NCBI GenBank assembly: GCA_036752465.1
Contig: DAIOSQ010000072.1
Location: 1 to 9,976, forward strand
DNA length: 9,976 nucleotides
Reading direction: 5' to 3'
Origin: DAIOSQ01 sp036752465
GTDB taxonomy: Bacteria; Pseudomonadota; Gammaproteobacteria; Legionellales; Legionellaceae
In this document: positions 6,789 through 9,976 of the stretch, in pieces
Layout: each line of letters opens with the position of its first letter
Numbering within the stretch: the first letter of the stretch is position 1
Notes under the pieces: model-generated
What the model saw: the letters and a program-made list of their open reading frames with translations, nothing else
Databases searched by the model: none
Told to the model about the DNA's origin: nothing
Made by a program: the position numbers and the translations under genes

Positions 6789-7799
6789 ATGCAAAAAATC
6801 TTTAAAGTCGCGAAAAATGAAATCAATTTACCCATTATTGTTATCCTAATAGGTGCATTGATTATTACGTATCATATTTTTTCTTATTATATTCCAATCA
6901 CCAATAATGCATTTGTGGTGACCAATATTATTCCGATTGCTGCCGATGTTTCTGGCTATGTGACTGAAGTTTATGTGAAAAATGGCGAGCGTGTTAAAAA
7001 AAACGCTCCTTTGATCAAAGTTTATCAAGAACCCTATCGCTTGGCCTATGCATTTGCCCGCGCGAAGCATGAAGAAGCCATTGAAAAAATGCGTGTTATC
7101 GATCGGCAAACGCAAAAAACCACCGAACTGCTCAAAGCAGCCACCTTTAATTATGAAAAAGCCAGATTGGAATACCAGTTAAAAAACGCACCCAGTGTGC
7201 GGCAAGCGGTTCCTTCCCTAGAAATACGCATTTTACATTATCGCCTACAGGCCGCTGAAAAAACGATGAATGCGTTTAAAAGTCAAATTGCGGTTGAGGA
7301 TCAACAGATTGTCGCGCAAAAGAAGCAAATTAATGCCTTGAAAGCGGCGATGGATGACGCTTTGGTTAATCTTAATTTAACCATTGTGCGTGCGCCAACC
7401 GATGGCATTGTCGATAACTTATTTATCTCGGTGGGTACCCCGGTGAAGATCCGCACCCCGATCTTTTCGTTCATTGATACCACGCATTGGTGGATTCAAG
7501 CGAATTTTGAAGAAACGGATTTACGTCGTATCCGTCCAGGAGATGAAGCATATATCATGCTGCGCATGTATTATTTTAATAAAATCTTTCACGGACGGAT
7601 AGTCAATACGGTGTGGGCATCTGACCGACAAGTGACAATAAAAAGAACACAGGAACAAAAGGTAAGCAATGAAAATGAGTGGTTATTGATCCCACAACGT
7701 CTACCGTTACAAATTGAGATTATGGACGCAGATCCCAAATACCCTCTTCAACCTGGTGCGAGTGCCTATGTATATCTCAAAGCTCATTCACACCATTGA
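6789..7799 (+). CDS. HlyD/EmrA-type periplasmic adaptor of a tripartite efflux pump
   Basis: This membrane fusion protein (336 residues) is expected to link the inner-membrane FUSC proteins encoded next to the outer-membrane channel encoded at the operon's end. A single N-terminal membrane helix lies at about residues 14-33 (LPIIVILIGALIITYHI) after a short positively charged cytoplasmic stretch, so the rest is periplasmic. The first half of the lipoyl-like domain is at about 48-80 (SGYVTEVYVKNGERVKKN), a long alpha-hairpin coiled coil at about 85-195, and the second lipoyl half at 198-210 (TIVRAPTDGIVDN). A beta-barrel region follows (220-270), including GDEAYIML. This order and length fit the EmrA/AaeA family. 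ATG 6789 lacks a good Shine-Dalgarno, but the sequence before the membrane helix has the expected length. The 3' end overlaps the next gene by 32 bases. The substrate is unknown; FUSC partners suggest aromatic acids or related toxic organic compounds. Confidence 0.92.
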   Translation: MQKIFKVAKNEINLPIIVILIGALIITYHIFSYYIPITNNAFVVTNIIPIAADVSGYVTEVYVKNGERVKKNAPLIKVYQEPYRLAYAFARAKHEEAIEKMRVIDRQTQKTTELLKAATFNYEKARLEYQLKNAPSVRQAVPSLEIRILHYRLQAAEKTMNAFKSQIAVEDQQIVAQKKQINALKAAMDDALVNLNLTIVRAPTDGIVDNLFISVGTPVKIRTPIFSFIDTTHWWIQANFEETDLRRIRPGDEAYIMLRMYYFNKIFHGRIVNTVWASDRQVTIKRTQEQKVSNENEWLLIPQRLPLQIEIMDADPKYPLQPGASAYVYLKAHSHH

Positions 7800-8673
7800 A
7801 AACTATGATCCGTATGGCATACATCGGTTGAATGGAGTAAAAGTTGTCTATGTCTTATTGCTGTTATTTTTGGTGAATATGTTCGTTAACATTCCCAATG
7901 TTTATTTTCATTATTTTTATATCCCCATCACGGCAATGAGTGCCGAGGTGCAATTTCATCGTGTCGAAGATAAATTTCGCGCATTTACCTTTACCATGTT
8001 GGGCACAGTGGGTATGGCTTTTCTATTCAATTTGCTAACGCCATACCCTTTGTTTTTTTTATTGGCTATTTTTGTGGTTGCAGGTGTGTTGTATGTGCAG
8101 ACGATTTTACGCAAACCCATGCTGGCCCCATTTGTACCAGTAATTTTTAGCCTGGCAGCCTACTCGTTGTCGTATCCCAATCTCAATGACAATATCTATA
8201 TGTTGCTGCTGAATGCCAGCAAAAGTTTATTGGCTTGGGTGATTATTTTATCTGCCTTATTGTTCTTTCCATTGAGTTTGTATTACCGCATCTGGCTTAG
8301 AGCTTTCACACTGTTGCTACGCGAAACACGCAATAATTGGGAAATAATCAATCAGAAGCAAGCGCCAGAAGTTGCTGTGCTGCTGGGCCATACCAGCCAA
8401 ATGGTTAATTTTGCGCAGATGTTGCCACGCACGTTACCGACCTTTACCATTTTAAAAATTAATCTCCTGGCCAGTCGTTTACATGCACAAAGCTGTGTGT
8501 ATGTCAGTCCTTTTACGCAAACCAATGAGCAAACCAGACAAGCTGAACTCAAACTGATGGATAGTTTGATTGAGGCCGTGATGCAAGAGCAACCTTGTCA
8601 ACCGATAAGTCTCGACAATCGCTGTTTGTCTGTCTTAATTCAAACCTGGAATACCCTATGTTTGCGAGCTTGA
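7768..8673 (+). CDS. FUSC-type inner-membrane transport protein, first of two
   Basis: This 301-residue protein has about five hydrophobic segments in its N-terminal half (roughly 24-45, 71-91, 94-113, 118-136, 148-173) followed by a soluble region of about 125 residues. That pattern is half of a FUSC/aromatic-acid-exporter protein, where one membrane domain plus one cytoplasmic domain is repeated twice. Between its first two membrane segments, EVQFHRVEDKFRAFTFTMLG (60-79) resembles the FUSC segment with Arg before a Gly-containing helix. I chose ATG 7768, five bases after GAG and 32 bases inside the adaptor gene; a TTG at 7714 would add 18 residues that do not look membrane-related, and GTG 7756 or 7762 is possible. 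It probably acts with the following protein as the inner-membrane pump component, energised by the proton gradient as inferred for the family. DUF2955-type proteins paired with HlyD adaptors are a close alternative label. Confidence 0.82.
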   Translation: MYISKLIHTIENYDPYGIHRLNGVKVVYVLLLLFLVNMFVNIPNVYFHYFYIPITAMSAEVQFHRVEDKFRAFTFTMLGTVGMAFLFNLLTPYPLFFLLAIFVVAGVLYVQTILRKPMLAPFVPVIFSLAAYSLSYPNLNDNIYMLLLNASKSLLAWVIILSALLFFPLSLYYRIWLRAFTLLLRETRNNWEIINQKQAPEVAVLLGHTSQMVNFAQMLPRTLPTFTILKINLLASRLHAQSCVYVSPFTQTNEQTRQAELKLMDSLIEAVMQEQPCQPISLDNRCLSVLIQTWNTLCLRA

Positions 8674-9491
8674 CTGAAAATTATCGCTTAACTCGAGCGT
8701 TACAGATTTGTATTGTGCTCGTGACAACCTTGGCCATTCAAAGACTGTTGCATTATTTACACGCAGGCTGGATTGGGTTTTCGGTGATGATGATTTATGC
8801 AGGGTTTGATCCTGGCAGCACGCTGCACCGCTCATTGCATCGTTTTTGGGGTGCTATGCTTGGCTTATTGTTGTCTTTTTTGCTTTGGTCTGTTATTCGT
8901 ATTCACTACGAAATTATTACCTTAGTCATTCCCATCATTGTTTTTATGGCATTTTTTAGTTTAGGAAAATTATATGCAACCCCAACTATTTTTACCGTAA
9001 CCTTAACGGCATTGGGTACAGATTATTATCCTTCTGATACGTACGGTGTTGGGGAATTTTTTTACGATTATGCACGTTCTACCGCAACTGCACTGGGCAT
9101 TTGCGTGTTTTTCGAGTATTTTATCTTTAAAAATTACAAGTTAAGCACACAGGTTTACTTTGATCTACAGCAGACCTTGGTGAGCCAACTGGAGCGATTG
9201 TTTGCCTTGGTTAAGACACAACCACTTCGTCAGAGCCATTATTTGAAATTGAGCACACAATTACAAGGCAATATACAGCAATTACAGGCTTTTTTAGTGG
9301 GAGTTAAGCATGATTACCATATGCAGCAGCATGTGCTTGATGAACGCGATGATTTCGATAAACTGGTGCAGATAACGTATCAAAATATCCGTCAATTATT
9401 TGTCTCGGGCACGCAAAATCAAGCGTTGCTGCTGGCGAATACGCAGGGAAGCCTAGATAGTCTTGTGCGCATGAGCCAAGGACAAGCTTAA
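8658..9491 (+). CDS. FUSC-type inner-membrane transport protein, second of two
   Basis: This 277-residue membrane protein carries the clearest FUSC signature in the window: a stretch at about residues 54-70 (STLHRSLHRFWGAMLGL), where conserved Arg residues precede a Gly-rich helix. Hydrophobic segments lie at about 14-32, 37-50, 65-82, 86-102, 107-119 and 142-157, followed by a soluble helical domain (160-277). It therefore repeats the architecture of the preceding gene, and together the two (578 residues) approach the size of single-chain AaeB (about 655). ATG 8658 overlaps the end of the previous gene by 16 bases and has GGA at 8648-8650; the in-frame upstream start at 8595 would add 21 polar residues inside the previous gene and is unlikely. 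Coupled translation suggests fixed stoichiometry, perhaps a heterodimer. Substrate specificity cannot be read from the sequence. Confidence 0.87.
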   Translation: MFASLTENYRLTRALQICIVLVTTLAIQRLLHYLHAGWIGFSVMMIYAGFDPGSTLHRSLHRFWGAMLGLLLSFLLWSVIRIHYEIITLVIPIIVFMAFFSLGKLYATPTIFTVTLTALGTDYYPSDTYGVGEFFYDYARSTATALGICVFFEYFIFKNYKLSTQVYFDLQQTLVSQLERLFALVKTQPLRQSHYLKLSTQLQGNIQQLQAFLVGVKHDYHMQQHVLDERDDFDKLVQITYQNIRQLFVSGTQNQALLLANTQGSLDSLVRMSQGQA

Positions 9492-9496
9492 GGAGA
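9491..9496 (+). promoter_or_regulatory. Strong Shine-Dalgarno supporting a TTG start
   Basis: AGGAGA begins on the last base of the preceding stop codon (TAAGGAGA) and is six bases from TTG 9503. It is the best ribosome site in the operon and decides the start of the outer-membrane factor gene, whose first in-frame ATG (9524) would cut into the signal peptide. Confidence 0.8.
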
Positions 9497-9502
9497 AGTT
9501 GT

Positions 9503-9976
9503 TTGTTCAATCGATTCTTCCGTATGTTGCTAATCAGCGGTTGTGTACTATGCGGATCTTGCTTCAATACAGCTTATGTACCAAAAAAGCCGCTGGATGT
9601 GCCGCATAACTGGCTGGAAAAGGATATGCACTTTAAGGTAACTCATCACAACACCAATTGTTTGGCATGGTGGAAGCAATTTCATGATCCGGTTTTTGAT
9701 CAATTAATTGCCACAGCGCTGGTGCAAAACAATGACATTAATGTTGCAATGGCCAATATTGAAGCGGCACAGGGCGAACTGAGACGTGTAAAATTAAATT
9801 GGATTCCGGTTGTGGGCGGTAATATAGGCTATTCATCCTTTCCATACTTAGGCTATCCTGGGGTGTTGGCGACGATAGTGCCCAGTTATACCATCAATAT
9901 TTTGCAGCAAATTCATGCGCAACGCAAAGCGCATTATGAATTGGCAGTCACCGAAAATGTGCGAGATTATGTGCGC
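9503..9976 (+). CDS. NodT/OprM-family outer-membrane efflux lipoprotein, 3'-truncated by window edge
   Basis: This outer-membrane factor forms the exit duct of the tripartite pump. The 158 visible residues start at TTG 9503, chosen because AGGAGA lies six bases upstream and because this start gives a lipoprotein signal: a basic N-terminus (MFNRFFR), a hydrophobic core and a lipobox ISGC with Cys14 as the lipidation site (Cys20 in CGSC is a weaker alternative). Then come features typical of the family: DVPHNW (32-37) matching the usual VPxxW, and AWWKQFHDPVFDQLIATAL (55-73) with NDINVAMANIEAAQGEL after it, the start of the TolC-like helical barrel. The segment after residue 100 (WIPVVGG) and the YTINILQQIHAQRKAHYEL stretch resemble the first beta-strand region and return helix. 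About 300 more residues are expected beyond the window. The frame is open to the last base. Confidence 0.9.
   Translation, partial: MFNRFFRMLLISGCVLCGSCFNTAYVPKKPLDVPHNWLEKDMHFKVTHHNTNCLAWWKQFHDPVFDQLIATALVQNNDINVAMANIEAAQGELRRVKLNWIPVVGGNIGYSSFPYLGYPGVLATIVPSYTINILQQIHAQRKAHYELAVTENVRDYVR

Noticed and set aside
3224..8060. Runs of seven or eight A or T inside the large gene, the adaptor gene and the first FUSC gene as phase-variation switches
   Set aside because: All the frames are intact, such short runs are common in AT-rich coding sequence, and nothing else suggests slippage control.

Overview
The window reads as a chromosomal segment of a gammaproteobacterium with moderate to low G+C. 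The class rests on GuaA and TadA, which follow the E. coli proteins closely over their full visible length. A host-associated lineage such as the Legionellales is possible, because one gene encodes a very long, Gln/Ala/Ser-rich protein of no recognised family. That placement is inference from general character, not from a marker gene.

Left part (1-1842, + strand): the 3' part of guaA (GMP synthetase) runs into tadA (tRNA adenosine deaminase) through an ATGA overlap, a compact housekeeping operon. Middle part (1843-6788): an island of genes I cannot assign. Two small genes lie on the minus strand (2401-2826, then 1920-2414), converging on tadA. They are divergent from one large + strand gene (3035-6598, 1187 aa) across a 208-base intergenic region. 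The large protein carries an internal duplication: two diverged helical units about 480 residues apart, with a possible third fragment. A Ser/Thr-rich linker precedes the first unit, and the protein ends in a polar tail just after a short hydrophobic stretch.

Right part (6789-9976, + strand): a tightly packed tripartite efflux operon. It holds a HlyD/EmrA-type periplasmic adaptor, two consecutive FUSC-type membrane proteins (in E. coli AaeB this role is filled by one longer polypeptide), and the start of a NodT/OprM-type outer-membrane lipoprotein cut by the window edge. The reading frames overlap by 32 and 16 bases, and the Shine-Dalgarno of the last gene abuts the preceding stop codon. A leader with two mutually exclusive hairpins and weak promoter candidates precedes the operon.

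Together: nucleotide synthesis and tRNA modification on the left, a probable aromatic-acid or drug efflux pump on the right, and between them a lineage-specific locus whose large repeat-bearing protein is the least explained element. No RNA genes, insertion sequences, CRISPR arrays or phage attachment sites were seen.
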